The notes under the pieces were generated by a model. The model saw only the letters and a list, made by a program, of their open reading frames with translations. It was not told the DNA's origin and did not search any database. This document shows positions 1-9,889 of a stretch of DNA of 64,000 nucleotides, piece after piece (the first letter of the stretch is position 1; every line of letters begins with the position of its first letter). A program made the translations under genes and the position numbers. The stretch covers positions 4,043,557 through 4,107,556 of the forward strand of contig NZ_CP130886.1 of NCBI RefSeq assembly GCF_030622045.1, written 5' to 3'. This stretch comes from Planctellipticum variicoloris. Lineage in GTDB: Bacteria > Planctomycetota > Planctomycetia > Planctomycetales > Planctomycetaceae.

Positions 1-396
<396 letters not shown>

Positions 397-462
397 GCGG
401 CGGGTATCGGGCCTCGGGATTCGGGTCTCGCAGAGGTCGCTGCGCGACTGAAAAGATGATTC

Positions 463-498
463 AAAGCCGGAGATGGGGATGGCCCTGTCTCCGGCTTT
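463..498 (+). terminator. Rho-independent terminator after the aldolase gene
   Basis: An 11-bp perfect stem (463-473 with 488-498) with a 14-nt loop ends in a short T run at 496-499. It lies 67 nt after the aldolase stop codon and can close that transcript. Confidence 0.75.
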
Positions 499-520
499 TG
501 TTCTATGCGAACATGAACCG

Positions 521-907
521 TTAAGCGTCTGTCCGCGAGTGCAGCGCAATCCGGTTTCCTTCGCTGTCTCGCAACAGGGCGCGGAAGCCGTGGGGGCCGA
601 TCATGTGGACTGGCTCCAGGATCTCTGCGCCCAGCGACGCCGCCTGGCGGACGGCGTCCCGGATGCGGCCGTCCGTATTGAAGTAGACCAGCAGGCCGCC
701 GTTCTGTGCGATCGCGCCGGCGTCGGGGATCAGGCAGCCAGCGTTCCCGTCGTGGTGGTCAAGCACGCCGAACGGCTTTCCGCCGAACTCTTCGCGATGC
801 ACCTTGATGGCGAGAACGGCCGCGTAGAACTTGCAGGCGCGGTCGAGATCGGCGACGGGGACGTCGCACCAGACGACGCGATTGTGGGTTGAGTTGAAGT
901 CGGTCAT
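521..907 (-). CDS. VOC (glyoxalase/bleomycin resistance) superfamily protein
   Basis: This 128-residue protein has the single-module vicinal oxygen chelate fold. The N-terminal strand carries VVWCDVPVADLDRACKFYAAVL, shown here only to mark the pattern of a substrate-approach strand followed by helix F-Y. The central HHDGNAGCLIP and C-terminal EPVHMIGPHGFRALLRDSEGN segments match the second beta-alpha-beta-beta-beta unit, and the DSEGN turn is typical. Such proteins bind a divalent metal as dimers, but the substrate cannot be told from sequence. It is convergent with the aldolase gene across the terminator and monocistronic as far as can be seen. Confidence 0.85.
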   Translation of the reverse strand: MTDFNSTHNRVVWCDVPVADLDRACKFYAAVLAIKVHREEFGGKPFGVLDHHDGNAGCLIPDAGAIAQNGGLLVYFNTDGRIRDAVRQAASLGAEILEPVHMIGPHGFRALLRDSEGNRIALHSRTDA

Positions 908-1142
908 GGTCAGCTCCAGTCAAAGAGGAGATCTCGCGCAAACAGAACCGCGGCCGTGAATCGGTCGGGAGCACCGCCACGACGATCCACGGGGCGAACT
1001 TATGCCATTCAGCATAACGCTCTCCGCTGCGGTCCGGCACGATAACTTTCAATGAAGCCAGCTTGGTCGAAAGACTCCGCGCGAGCGAGAGAATCGGTCG
1101 TTTTGAGCGATCTCGCCGGCCACGATCGTGAGGCGTGCCTCA

Positions 1143-1265
1143 TGTCCCCTCTCCCGCATTCTGATGTGGGAGAGGGCCAGGGTGACGGCGCATTTCCTTC
1201 TGGAAAAATCGCGAAGACACCCTCACCCTATCCCTCTCCCAACGAAGACGTCGGGAGAGGGGACA
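1143..1265. repeat. CCCTCTCCC/GGGAGAGGG inverted-repeat element
   Basis: Two related half units face each other. Each carries TCCCCTCTCCC, then GGGAGAGGG, then AGGGTGA. The left half runs from 1143 to about 1190 and the right half, inverted, from about 1217 to 1265. Similar GC-rich dispersed elements are common between genes in planctomycetes and other bacteria. A partial relative lies at 40219-40267. The rest of the 908-1344 gap shows no gene I can support. Confidence 0.7.
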
Positions 1266-1344
1266 AGAGAAAGATCCGCGGTTTCAGATTCGATGCCGGT
1301 GATTTCGTTGCGCATCCTGCCGACGACCTGATCGTCGCCGGTGG

Positions 1345-2766
1345 CTATTCCGCGTCATCTTTGAGGATCTCGAACAGGCCGCTGCCTGTCAGGCTTGCCA
1401 GCAACTGTTGGCGGGCGTCCGCGAAGAGTGCGTCGGGGACGGGTTCGTACGTGCTTTCATCAATCCTCACGCGGGGCGCCAGCCGCAGGACGGGATTGTC
1501 CTCGCCGAGCAGACGGCAGCGGACTTCTCCGGCATAAGCCCCTTCCGGTTCCTCGGTGACATTCTGCCACACGATCGGATGAAAGCTGCGGATCCAGCGC
1601 ATGCCGAGCGTCCCGGCGCCGATGTCGATGACCCCCAGATCGTTCGCTTCAAACTGCGACAGGGTCTCGACGGGGACGGTCTTTTTCGTGGTCTTGCCGT
1701 TCGGATAGGGCTGATATTCGAGTTCGTAATTGCGAATGATGAAATTCCACGTGGTCTGCCATTGCTGCACGATCCGCACCGGCTCCAGCTCCCGCGGGCT
1801 GCGATCGAAGTAGCCGTTGAGAAATCCGACCGCCGGGAAGCCGAGCATGAACCCGCCGAAGACGCCCAGGAGCGAGGCGCCGAGTCGGCGGCCGAGCATC
1901 GGCCATTTCGACGGGGCGTTCCGATCGACGCCGAACTGCGACAGAATCACGAACGGAATCGCTGCGAGCCCGATGCCGATGGCGTAGGGTTGCCAGCGGC
2001 CGTCGAGGGGTTGGTAGGCTTCCAGGACGTAAACGAAGCTCAGCAGCAGCCAGAACGCGAGCATGACCCCGAAAACGATCAGCAGCACGCCGAGCGGCGA
2101 GACCGACGCCAGCGGCTTGCCATTTTTGGTGATGAAATCGCGGTCGGGATCGATCCCCAGCCAGCCGTAGATTCGCAGCGACTTGTCGAACTCGCCCGGC
2201 AGAGCCACCAGCGAGACATAGTCGCCCGGTTTCAGGCCGCTGGACATTTTGGGAGCGTCCCCCAGGCCAAACGTGTCGGGGGCGGGGATGATCGATGTCT
2301 GCAACTCGTTCAATTCGGGATGGAGGAATTCCACCGCGGCCATAAAGCGGCCGAGCGGGGCCTCCTGAGTCCCCTCGGCCTGGACTCCCACGTCGTGCAC
2401 GCGACCGACCAGCGGGTCGCCGCGGTGCACGTAATCGAGCAATCCCCAGGTTGTGGCGTTGCGGAACCAATACAGGCCGGCGATCACCGCCATTCCCGCG
2501 CCGCACCAGCTCAGGTAGCCCAGCGGCAGCAGGTACCAGCTCATCGTCTGCACAAACGGCAGGGGAGCGGTGACCCAGCAGGCCGCGGCGATCGTCAGAC
2601 AGCTCCAGACCGCGGTGTGCCGTCCGATCGTATAACGGCTGCGTCGCGCAAACGCCGGCATGGGCCGCGGCGGTTCCTGCTGGAACGCCGGGTTGTGTTC
2701 GAAGTCCTCCGGAGGCTCGAAGGGACCGAGTTCGACGGGCGGCGGCGCAGCGCTATCGGAGGTCAT
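1345..2766 (-). CDS. Multi-pass membrane protein of unknown function
   Basis: A 473-residue protein I do not recognise. I place the start at the ATG at 2766 because AAGGA sits 7 nt upstream; an in-frame start at 2829 would add 21 Pro/Thr-rich residues. The acidic, Pro-rich N-terminus is followed by two hydrophobic segments (around WSCLTIAAACWVTAPLPF and LGYLSWCGAGMAVIAGLYW), a soluble domain of about 120 residues, then three more hydrophobic segments (GVLLIVFGVMLAFWLLLSF, AIGIGLAAIPFVIL and ASLLGVFGGFMLGFPAVGF). The C-terminal 150 residues are soluble and end in an acidic tail. The pattern recalls DUF3592-like membrane proteins, but I see no diagnostic motif. Confidence 0.75.
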   Translation of the reverse strand: MTSDSAAPPPVELGPFEPPEDFEHNPAFQQEPPRPMPAFARRSRYTIGRHTAVWSCLTIAAACWVTAPLPFVQTMSWYLLPLGYLSWCGAGMAVIAGLYWFRNATTWGLLDYVHRGDPLVGRVHDVGVQAEGTQEAPLGRFMAAVEFLHPELNELQTSIIPAPDTFGLGDAPKMSSGLKPGDYVSLVALPGEFDKSLRIYGWLGIDPDRDFITKNGKPLASVSPLGVLLIVFGVMLAFWLLLSFVYVLEAYQPLDGRWQPYAIGIGLAAIPFVILSQFGVDRNAPSKWPMLGRRLGASLLGVFGGFMLGFPAVGFLNGYFDRSPRELEPVRIVQQWQTTWNFIIRNYELEYQPYPNGKTTKKTVPVETLSQFEANDLGVIDIGAGTLGMRWIRSFHPIVWQNVTEEPEGAYAGEVRCRLLGEDNPVLRLAPRVRIDESTYEPVPDALFADARQQLLASLTGSGLFEILKDDAE

Positions 2767-3228
2767 GCACACGTCCTTGGGAGGGGGCGTCTGGTGGAGC
2801 ACCGGCGGGTGCGTCGAAGCGGTCGACAATCTAATAGCGATTGGGGAGCGATGCCAATCAATTCGGGGTGAAATCGCTATTGGAGCAGAACCGTCCGCAC
2901 CCGTCCCGCCGAGTGGTCAAGTCTCGGCCTTCATCGGCTCGGGCGAGCAACACTTTGCAGGAACTTCACACAAGAGCCATCCCGCGCGGGGCCTCGTGTC
3001 CCTTTGCGACCCCGGCCTCGATCGGAATGACGACCAGCGCCACTCGCCGCTTCGCATCATCCGGCCAGATTCGTCTCCCCAACCCGCCGCGAACGCGTTG
3101 TCCGGTCACTTCGTGCTGCGGTTTCGTCCAATGTTCCGTCCGGCCTGAAAATTGACGATCATTGATCCCCGGAGTATTTTCCATTCGGATGTTTGAGCAA
3201 CACACAGTCATGCGCAGGGGGACTGACA
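2767..3228. other. Intergenic, no gene seen
   Basis: Divergent region between the membrane protein gene (minus) and the small acidic protein gene (plus). Short frames on both strands have Arg/Pro-rich translations typical of GC-rich shadows. No clear promoter or terminator was found. Confidence 0.5.
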
Positions 3229-3588
3229 ATGGCCGCGTCCGCAACAGCTCTGGCAAGCGAACTTCTCGAAGGCGACCCGGGCGGACTTGAAGAACTTCGC
3301 ATCCACGAGTTCGACGACGACGACGAAGCCCACGACGACGAGGCCGTGCAAAAACTGTACGAGGAGTTTTCGTCCGAGTGCGATCGTGTCGTAGCCGCTC
3401 TCTCAAAGAAGTATGGCAAACCATCACGCACGGGAACGGAAGGTGACGAGGTGATTCCGCTCAACGGCGTCTTCCGGTTCGCTGTGTGGTCGGTGGGAGA
3501 GGCGCAGCTCTTCGTGGCCGCCGCCCATGAGGATCGCGGAGTCCCGGTCCTGCTGATGCTCGGTACGACGGACGGGGATCTCGCCTGA
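3229..3588 (+). CDS. Small acidic protein of unknown function
   Basis: A 119-residue soluble protein I do not recognise. The ATG at 3229 is preferred because an AGGGG stretch lies about 8 nt upstream; a TTG at 3193 would add 12 residues. The first half is strongly acidic (a run of Asp/Glu around FDDDDEAHDDEA). The second half predicts a compact alpha/beta fold with FRFAVWSVGEAQLFVAAAH and PVLLMLGTT strands. No catalytic motif or signal peptide is visible. An immunity-like or chaperone-like small protein would fit, but nothing in the context supports either. Confidence 0.6.
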   Translation: MAASATALASELLEGDPGGLEELRIHEFDDDDEAHDDEAVQKLYEEFSSECDRVVAALSKKYGKPSRTGTEGDEVIPLNGVFRFAVWSVGEAQLFVAAAHEDRGVPVLLMLGTTDGDLA

Positions 3589-3716
3589 CAATCCGTCGCA
3601 CTGGACCGCGCGGTCCGCGCGTGTCTGACACGAACGCCGACTTTCGCCTGGGCGCCTGTCGCTTCGCGACCCCAGTTGCCATCGGATTGGCGGCCGGGGC
3701 CACTCACGGCGTCATT

Positions 3717-3986
3717 TCATCGTCGATCGAGCAGGTGATCGTAGTCGGCATGTGATCCGATCCAGAACCAGGTGATCGAGTCACCTTCCAGTAATCCGAG
3801 AGCTCGCCAGTCCAGGCTGACTCGCACCGAATAAATCGGTTCGCTGGAATGGATCTTCTTAAACTGCAGACCGGGGTGGGAGGGATCTTGTCGCCAGAGG
3901 CGGTACGCCTTCCTGGCCTGATTTTTGACTGTCTCCGGGAGTGCCGCAAAGCATTCCAGGAACGCTTCAGTCACGACCGAATTCAC
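3717..3986 (-). CDS. RelE/ParE-superfamily toxin
   Basis: An 89-residue basic protein resembling RelE-like toxins of type II toxin-antitoxin pairs, best known from cyanobacteria. Family marks are a helix reading FAALPETVKNQARKAY, the LQFKKIHSSEPIYSVRVS strand pair and the C-terminal WFWIGSHADYDHLL. RelE members cut mRNA on the ribosome and ParE members target gyrase; this subgroup looks RelE-like, but activity is inferred. The start is GTG at 3986 and overlaps the antitoxin stop (GTGA), so the two are translationally coupled with the antitoxin first. Confidence 0.85.
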   Translation of the reverse strand: MNSVVTEAFLECFAALPETVKNQARKAYRLWRQDPSHPGLQFKKIHSSEPIYSVRVSLDWRALGLLEGDSITWFWIGSHADYDHLLDRR

Positions 3987-4201
3987 AGCTCGTCGATCCC
4001 GACTTGCCGGACCTGCCCGGCACGGATCTGTTCGCGTGCCCGATTGGCAAGCTGGTTCAACTGGTCCTGCGAACGGGCAAACGTTTCGTCCCAGCGGCGT
4101 TCGTCGGCCAGTTCATCGAGGATGATCGCCGCCATCGCGTCCTGGCTTGCCGGCGGGAGCTTCTGCAACTCGGCGAGAGCCTGCTCAAGCAAGCGCGTCA
4201 T
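3983..4201 (-). CDS. Antitoxin partner of the RelE-like toxin
   Basis: A 72-residue acidic helical protein directly upstream of the toxin gene, overlapping it by 4 nt. The N-terminal LLEQALAELQKLPPASQDAMA and the ERRWDETFARSQDQLNQLA helix match the short antitoxins that accompany the IWFWIGSHADYD-type toxins. The DNA-binding part is not obvious. Such antitoxins bind and neutralise the toxin and usually repress the operon. The start ATG has GGAGAGG 4 nt upstream. Confidence 0.8.
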   Translation of the reverse strand: MTRLLEQALAELQKLPPASQDAMAAIILDELADERRWDETFARSQDQLNQLANRAREQIRAGQVRQVGIDEL

Positions 4202-4355
4202 CGGACCTCTCCGGGAATCGATTGGAACCGGCGGCCGTTTCTCGGCGAACGAGTCGCAGTTCTTCCGTCCAGATTAACGATGTCCGCAGAGAACTGGGAA
4301 GTTTTCTTTCCTGCGAATCCATTGCGGCCCGCTGTCGCCGTCGCTCGCGAAGCAA

Positions 4356-4389
4356 AGAGCCCTCCCGGCCGGATGACTGGGAAGGCTCT
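4356..4389 (-). terminator. Hairpin terminator downstream of gyrA
   Basis: Read on the minus strand, AGAGCC...TCCC pairs with GGGA..GGCTCT and is followed by TTT. It starts about 65 nt after the gyrA stop codon. The stem has a one-base bulge. Confidence 0.55.
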
Positions 4390-4452
4390 CGTGGTTCTTC
4401 GCGGATGAGCGCAGACAGGAATGTCTGTGCCACCATAGAGGTTTCCGGCGGA

Positions 4453-7248
4453 CTATTCGGCGTCCGCTTCGGGTTCGGCCGCGGGAGGAATGGCGTCTGG
4501 CGGCCGGACGGTGTCGGTTTCTTTCGCGACGTCGGACTCCAAGGCTGCCGCGTCTGACAGCTCGACGACTTCCGCCGGAATGCGGGCCACAGAGACGAGT
4601 TTGTCGTCTTCGTCGAGACGCATGACCCGGACCCCCTGCGTGTTGCGGCCGATCTCGTTGATCTCGACCACGCGGATGCGCTGAATCTTGCCGGCCGACG
4701 TCACCAGCAGCACTTCGTCCCCGTCGGTGACGGCGAGGACCTTGACCGCCAGGCCGTTGCGGTCGGTCGTCTTGATGTCGCGGATTCCCTTGCCGCCGCG
4801 ACGCTGGCGGCGGTAGCTCTTGTTGCCGTCGGCGGCTTCGTCGCCGTCTTCTGCGGCCTCTTCCTCGGGCAGTTCGGCGTCGACCTCGGCTTCGACGTCC
4901 GCGTCGGCGACGGCCTCGTCGGCGGGGGGGACATCGGCGAGTTCTTCCAGACCGAAGGGAGTCCGTTTGCCGTAGCCGTTTTCGCAGACGGTCAACAGAC
5001 TCATGTCGGCTTCGACGACGACCATGCCGATCACGATGTCGCCGGACTTCAGCCGGATGCCGCGGACGCCGGCCGTATTCCGGCCCATGGCGCGGGCGTC
5101 GGATTCATTGAAGCGGATCGCCATGCCGCTGGCCGTCGACAGCAGAACGTCCTGGCGGGGCGAGACGATGCGGGCTTCGACCAGTTCGTCGCCGTCGCGG
5201 AGGTTGATGGCGATGATGCCCCCCTTGAGGGGCCGGCTGTAGGCCGACAGGGCCGTCTTCTTCACCACGCCCTTGCGGGTGGCCATGATCAGGAAACGTT
5301 CGTCGTCGAACTCGCGGACGGCGACGCAGTTGACGACGGTCTCGGCCTCCTGGAGCTGGAGCAGGTTGACGATCGCCCGCCCCTTGGCGATGCGGCTCTG
5401 GACGGGAATGTCGTAGACCTTGCGCCAGAGGACGCGGCCGCGGTCGGTGAAGAACAGCAGCCAGGCGTGCGTGCTGGCGACGAAGAGGTGCCGGATGGCG
5501 TCTTCTTCATCGGTCTTCGCGCCGGTGATCCCCTTGCCGCCGCGATTCTGAGACTGGTAAACCGTCAGCGGCATCCGTTTGACGTAGCCGCGTTGGGAGA
5601 GCGTGACGACCATCGGCTCTTCGGCGATGAGGGCTTCGGGGTCGTAGTCGCCCAGTTCTTCGTCGGTGATCTCCGTCCGGCGCTTGTTGCCGTAGCGGTC
5701 CTGCAGGGCCTGCGTCTCCTCGCGGACGACGGCCCGGAGATTGGCTTCGTCGGAGAGGAGCCGGAGGTATTCGGCGATCTCGGTCAGCAGCTTCTCGTGC
5801 TCGTCGCGAAGCTTTTCGCGTTCGAGGTTGGCGAGCGAGCCGAGCTGCATCGAGACGATGGCTTCGGCCTGGTTGGCGGAGATGTTGTAGTTCTCGCGCT
5901 CGCCATATTCTTCGAGGAACATCCGGAACCCGTTGTCGCCGAGGGCGCGGGCGATCAGCGGGCCGGGAATCTCGATTTTCTGCAGCCGTTCGCGGGCCTC
6001 GGCCCGGCTGGGGGACTGACGGATGGTGGCGATCACCTGGTCGAGGTCGATCTGGGCGATCAGCAGACCTTCGACCGTGTGCTTGCGCTTGCGGGCTTCG
6101 CCGAGCAGGAACTCGGTCCGCCGCCGGGTCACGTTGATCCGATGGCGGATGAATTCGGTCAGCATCTCCTTGATCTTGAGCGTCACAGGCCGGTTGCCGA
6201 CGAGGGCCAGCAGGATCATGCTGAACGTCGTCTGCAGCGACGAGAACTGGTAGAGCTGGTTGAGGACCACGTCGCGGTCGGCATCGCGCTTCAGGACGAT
6301 GTGGAGACGAACCTGCCACGGCGGGAGCGTCCGGTCGGTCAGGTCGATGACGCGGGCGATTCCCTTGACCTTGTCGTCCCGGACGAGCTGTTCGAGCTTT
6401 TCCCGGATCCGGTCGCGAGTTTCCATGTAGGGAATCTCGTTGACCTCAATGATCTCGGTGTTCTTCTCCGTGATGAAGCGGGTCTTCGCGCGGAGAGTGA
6501 TGGTCGACCGGCCCGTCATGTAGCCGGTTTTGATGCCGTACCGGCCGCAGATCACGCCGCCGGTCGGAAAGTCGGGGCCGGGCATGACTTCGACGATTTC
6601 GTCGACGGTCGCCTCGGGGTTGTCGATCAGCAGCTTGATGGCCTCGCAGACTTCGGCGAGGTTGTGAGGGGGAATGCTGGTCGCCATGCCGACGGCGATG
6701 CCGCTGGAGCCGTTGACGAGGAGGTTCGGAAACCGCGACGGCAGCACGACCGGCTCGCGATTGCGCTGGTCGTAGCTGAGGACGTAGTCGACGGTATCGC
6801 GTTTGAGGTCGTCGAGCATCTCGGCGGCGACTGCGGAGAGGCGGGCTTCGGTGTATCGCATGGCCGCGGGGGGGAGGCCGGCGAGCGAACCGAAGTTCCC
6901 CTGCTTATCGACGAGGACTTCACGCATGTTCCAGTTCTGGGCCATGCGGACGAGGGTGGGATAGACGGAGCCTTCGCCGTGCGGGTGGTAGTTACCGCTG
7001 GTATCGCCGCAGATCTTGGCGCATTTGACGCGGCCGGAGGCGGGACCGAGGTTGAGGTCGTTCATGGCGACGAGGATGCGTCGCTGGGAGGGCTTGAGGC
7101 CGTCGCGTGCGTCGGGGAGCGCGCGGCTGATGATCACGCTCATCGCGTAGGTGACGTAGCTGGTCCGCATCTCGTCCTGAATGGGGATCTGGAGAATGCG
7201 TTCCGTGGGATTTTCCTGCGGCGTCTGTCCTGCGTCACCGGTCGACAA
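4453..7248 (-). CDS. gyrA: DNA gyrase subunit A
   Basis: The DNA-cleaving subunit of gyrase, about 931 residues, which with GyrB introduces negative supercoils. I choose the TTG at 7248 because AAGGAG lies 8 nt upstream and the conserved [22 protein letters not shown] block follows soon after; the longest frame begins at 7293. The winged-helix and tower domains are intact, with the active Tyr in [11 protein letters not shown]. The C-terminal beta-pinwheel carries a GyrA box variant, QNRGGKG, in the first blade and a second QRRGGKG later. An acidic insert of roughly 50 residues (Asp/Glu/Ala-rich) sits before that second box. The quinolone region reads HGEGSVYP, so the positions equal to E. coli Ser83 and Asp87 are Gly and Pro. 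A TTGAGA-17-TACAAT promoter lies at 7432-7460. Confidence 0.96.
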   Translation of the reverse strand: MSTGDAGQTPQENPTERILQIPIQDEMRTSYVTYAMSVIISRALPDARDGLKPSQRRILVAMNDLNLGPASGRVKCAKICGDTSGNYHPHGEGSVYPTLVRMAQNWNMREVLVDKQGNFGSLAGLPPAAMRYTEARLSAVAAEMLDDLKRDTVDYVLSYDQRNREPVVLPSRFPNLLVNGSSGIAVGMATSIPPHNLAEVCEAIKLLIDNPEATVDEIVEVMPGPDFPTGGVICGRYGIKTGYMTGRSTITLRAKTRFITEKNTEIIEVNEIPYMETRDRIREKLEQLVRDDKVKGIARVIDLTDRTLPPWQVRLHIVLKRDADRDVVLNQLYQFSSLQTTFSMILLALVGNRPVTLKIKEMLTEFIRHRINVTRRRTEFLLGEARKRKHTVEGLLIAQIDLDQVIATIRQSPSRAEARERLQKIEIPGPLIARALGDNGFRMFLEEYGERENYNISANQAEAIVSMQLGSLANLEREKLRDEHEKLLTEIAEYLRLLSDEANLRAVVREETQALQDRYGNKRRTEITDEELGDYDPEALIAEEPMVVTLSQRGYVKRMPLTVYQSQNRGGKGITGAKTDEEDAIRHLFVASTHAWLLFFTDRGRVLWRKVYDIPVQSRIAKGRAIVNLLQLQEAETVVNCVAVREFDDERFLIMATRKGVVKKTALSAYSRPLKGGIIAINLRDGDELVEARIVSPRQDVLLSTASGMAIRFNESDARAMGRNTAGVRGIRLKSGDIVIGMVVVEADMSLLTVCENGYGKRTPFGLEELADVPPADEAVADADVEAEVDAELPEEEAAEDGDEAADGNKSYRRQRRGGKGIRDIKTTDRNGLAVKVLAVTDGDEVLLVTSAGKIQRIRVVEINEIGRNTQGVRVMRLDEDDKLVSVARIPAEVVELSDAAALESDVAKETDTVRPPDAIPPAAEPEADAE

Positions 7249-7431
7249 TCGAGATCTCCTTCCAGTCAGCGGCGGGAGTGATCCGCGAACCATCGGTCCG
7301 CGGAGATCGCTGGCGGCCCGCTCCAGGGCCTGCGATTCGGCCGGCCCCCTCAGAGCCCGCCAACCGCCACTTGCAAGTCCAGTCGCGACAGCGGTTTGCG
7401 ACGACAGTCGCCAAGCTGACTCGACGCAGCG

Positions 7432-7460
7432 ATTGTACCGGTTTTTGTGGCGTATCTCAA
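7432..7460 (-). promoter_or_regulatory. Predicted sigma-70-type promoter of gyrA
   Basis: On the minus strand, TTGAGA (7460-7455) and TACAAT (7437-7432) are separated by 17 nt. The leader to the TTG start would be about 175 nt. Confidence 0.65.
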
Positions 7461-7540
7461 TGCAGCGACGGCGTTTCCAGTGCGGCTGAAAACGTCGTCA
7501 GGACCGTGTCGGAGACCAACGTCCCGGCGGTGGCCACGGG

Positions 7541-9889
7541 GTGGAACTTGCGGGGGTGCTGGCGATGCGGAATCGTGCGGTCTACGATGCTGAGCGGGGA
7601 TGGCTGCGCGTGGACCAGCGGGCGGCAGCCATGCCCTCGAAGGCCGAGGGAGCAACGTCGTCGCCGGGAGCAGGAAGTCCAATGGCAGGCAGGGAGTCCG
7701 CCGAAAACACGGCCGGCGACGAGGAAGCGGACCTGGACGGGACGGCGGTCCAGGATGAAGCGGCGCGCGACCGGGCGCGGGCAATCAGCCTGTCGGGGGG
7801 GCAGCCGCCGACCACTCTGCCCGGTTATCGAATTCTGCGGCAGATCGGCGAAGGGAAATACGGCACGGTCTGGCTGGCGCGGGAGCTGAATACCGGCAAG
7901 CACGTCGCGATCAAGTTCTACACGCATCGGCGGGGAGTGGACTGGTCGCTGCTGGGACGTGAAGTCGAAAAGCTGGCGGTGCTGTACACGTCGCGGAATA
8001 TCGTGGGGCTGCTGTCGGTCGGCTGGGATCACGATCCTCCGTATTACGTGATGGAGTATCTGCCGAACGGATCGCTGGCGACGCGGCTGGAGCAGGGCAC
8101 GCTGCCGACCGTCGAGGCGGTGCGGGTCGCAACGCGCGTCTGTCAGGCGCTGGTGCATGCGCATGGCAGCGGCATTCTGCACTGCGACCTGAAGCCGGCG
8201 AATGTGCTGCTGGATCAGGACCAGGAGCCGCGACTGTGCGATTTCGGGCAGTCGCGGCTGGCGGACGAGCAGAGTCACGCTCTCGGGACGCTGTTTTACA
8301 TGGCGCCGGAACAGGCGGATCTGAAAGGGGTTCCGGATGCCCGCTGGGACGTTTACGCCCTGGGGGCCCTGCTGTACCACATGCTGGTGGGTCAGCCTCC
8401 TTATCGGTCCGAGGAGGGCGAGCGTCTGCTGAAGAATGCCGGTTCGCTGGAAGAGCGGCTGGAGATCTACCGGAGGATCGTGCGGCGCAGCCCGAGGCCC
8501 AACGGGCATCGGCAGATCGCGCGGGTGGATGCGGGGCTGGCGGAGATCATCGATCGGTGCCTCGCCGTCGATCCGGCCCGTCGATTCGCCAACGCGCAGG
8601 CGGTGCTCGATCGCCTGCGGATGCGGGCGCAATCCCGCGCCCGACGGCCGATCCTGGCCATCGGGCTGATCCTGCCGATCGTGCTGCTGGCGGGGCTGGC
8701 CCCCGTGGCGCTGGCGGCGATGCGGGACGCGGTGTCGACGGCGCGCGACAACGTCACCGCGCGGGCGCTCGACAGCAACGCGCTGTCGGTGAGCCTGCTG
8801 GCGGACTCCTTGCGTCAGGCGCTGGAGCGGCGTCTGGGCGAGCTGTCGTCGATCGCGGCGGACGAGCAGGTGCGCGACGCGGTCGAGCGGGAGATCGACA
8901 ACCCGCCAGACCAGCGCGCCGCCCTGTGGAAACTGCTGGATCAGCGTCGCACGACGATGGACGTCAAGCTCACCCAGGAACGGCGCCGGGTGGACGCGAG
9001 CTGGTTCTTGTGCGATGCCGGCGGGGTGCAGCGTTGGCGGAATCCGCGCAGCGATTCTCAGGAGAAGAACTACAACTTCCGGGACTACTTTCACGGTCTC
9101 GATGTTGAGTTTGTCGAGAACGCGGCCCCGGAAGGGATCCGGCCGATCGAAGAGCCGCACATCTCTCTCGCCTACCGAAGCACGTCAACCGGCCAGTATT
9201 CGATCGCTTTGTCCGCACCCGTCCGGGACCAAGAGAATCGGAAAGTGATTGCGGTCCTGGCGCGGACGCTGGACCTCAGCGATCTGCTGATGGACTACGA
9301 GAAATCATTGATGGAACACGGCGTGAGCCTGTCGGGGCGCAAGCTGGCGTTGATCGACAGCCGGGAATGGAAGCTGCTGGCCCACCCGTGGCTGACGGAT
9401 CACGCCGACAAACTGAGCGTGGTGCAGTTCGATCAACTGACGTTGCCGGAAGTGATGCAGTATCAGCTTGCTGAGATGTTGCGAATCACTCCGTTGCAGG
9501 CCGCCGAAGATCGACTCGACCGGAGCGACGACTATCTCGATCCGGTCGGGTTGCTGCCGCCGGACAAGTACGGGGGCGTTCGCGAATACGGAGGGGGCTG
9601 GCTGGCGGCGTTCAGCGCGGTCGGAAATACGCACTGGATTGCAGCGGTCCAGGAGGACCGGGATGCGGCGTGGAAGCCGGTCGACGGGCTGCGTTCGCGG
9701 CTGCTGATGTCGGGGCTCGTCGGGCTGGGTGTGGTGGGGGTGCTGCTGGTGGGCATGTGGGGCCTGATTATCGGGCTGCTGAACGACCGGGGGCCGCGCT
9801 GGCTGCGGAATCTGGCGGGACGGGGCCGAACGGAACTGGCAGGTTCGACGCTGCTGTCGCTGTCGACCAAGGGGTCCGAAAGTGATTGA
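7541..9889 (+). CDS. Membrane Ser/Thr protein kinase with extracytoplasmic sensor domain
   Basis: A Hanks-type kinase followed by a two-helix membrane sensor. The kinase domain (about 95-360) has the glycine loop GEGKYGTV, the VAIK lysine (125), catalytic HCDLKPAN (D216), DFG near 234 and the APE motif (MAPEQ). HCD replaces HRD, so it is a non-RD kinase. A first membrane helix near 371-392 and a second near 725-750 bracket about 330 residues that resemble a Cache-type sensor (FLCDAGGVQRWRNP and NFRDYFHG motifs). Several starts are possible: GTG 7541, ATG 7565, ATG 7631, or ATG 7682, which has AGGAAG just upstream. The stop overlaps the following FHA-cyclase gene by 8 nt, pointing to an operon and a shared signalling role. 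Confidence 0.93.
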   Translation: MELAGVLAMRNRAVYDAERGWLRVDQRAAAMPSKAEGATSSPGAGSPMAGRESAENTAGDEEADLDGTAVQDEAARDRARAISLSGGQPPTTLPGYRILRQIGEGKYGTVWLARELNTGKHVAIKFYTHRRGVDWSLLGREVEKLAVLYTSRNIVGLLSVGWDHDPPYYVMEYLPNGSLATRLEQGTLPTVEAVRVATRVCQALVHAHGSGILHCDLKPANVLLDQDQEPRLCDFGQSRLADEQSHALGTLFYMAPEQADLKGVPDARWDVYALGALLYHMLVGQPPYRSEEGERLLKNAGSLEERLEIYRRIVRRSPRPNGHRQIARVDAGLAEIIDRCLAVDPARRFANAQAVLDRLRMRAQSRARRPILAIGLILPIVLLAGLAPVALAAMRDAVSTARDNVTARALDSNALSVSLLADSLRQALERRLGELSSIAADEQVRDAVEREIDNPPDQRAALWKLLDQRRTTMDVKLTQERRRVDASWFLCDAGGVQRWRNPRSDSQEKNYNFRDYFHGLDVEFVENAAPEGIRPIEEPHISLAYRSTSTGQYSIALSAPVRDQENRKVIAVLARTLDLSDLLMDYEKSLMEHGVSLSGRKLALIDSREWKLLAHPWLTDHADKLSVVQFDQLTLPEVMQYQLAEMLRITPLQAAEDRLDRSDDYLDPVGLLPPDKYGGVREYGGGWLAAFSAVGNTHWIAAVQEDRDAAWKPVDGLRSRLLMSGLVGLGVVGVLLVGMWGLIIGLLNDRGPRWLRNLAGRGRTELAGSTLLSLSTKGSESD

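Noticed and set aside
759-1052. Minus-strand ORF overlapping the VOC gene
   Set aside because: Its second half is a shadow of the VOC gene; only about 45 codons are free.
1408-2871. Long plus-strand ORF opposite the membrane protein gene
   Set aside because: It is a GC-rich antisense shadow; the minus frame has membrane helices and a ribosome site.
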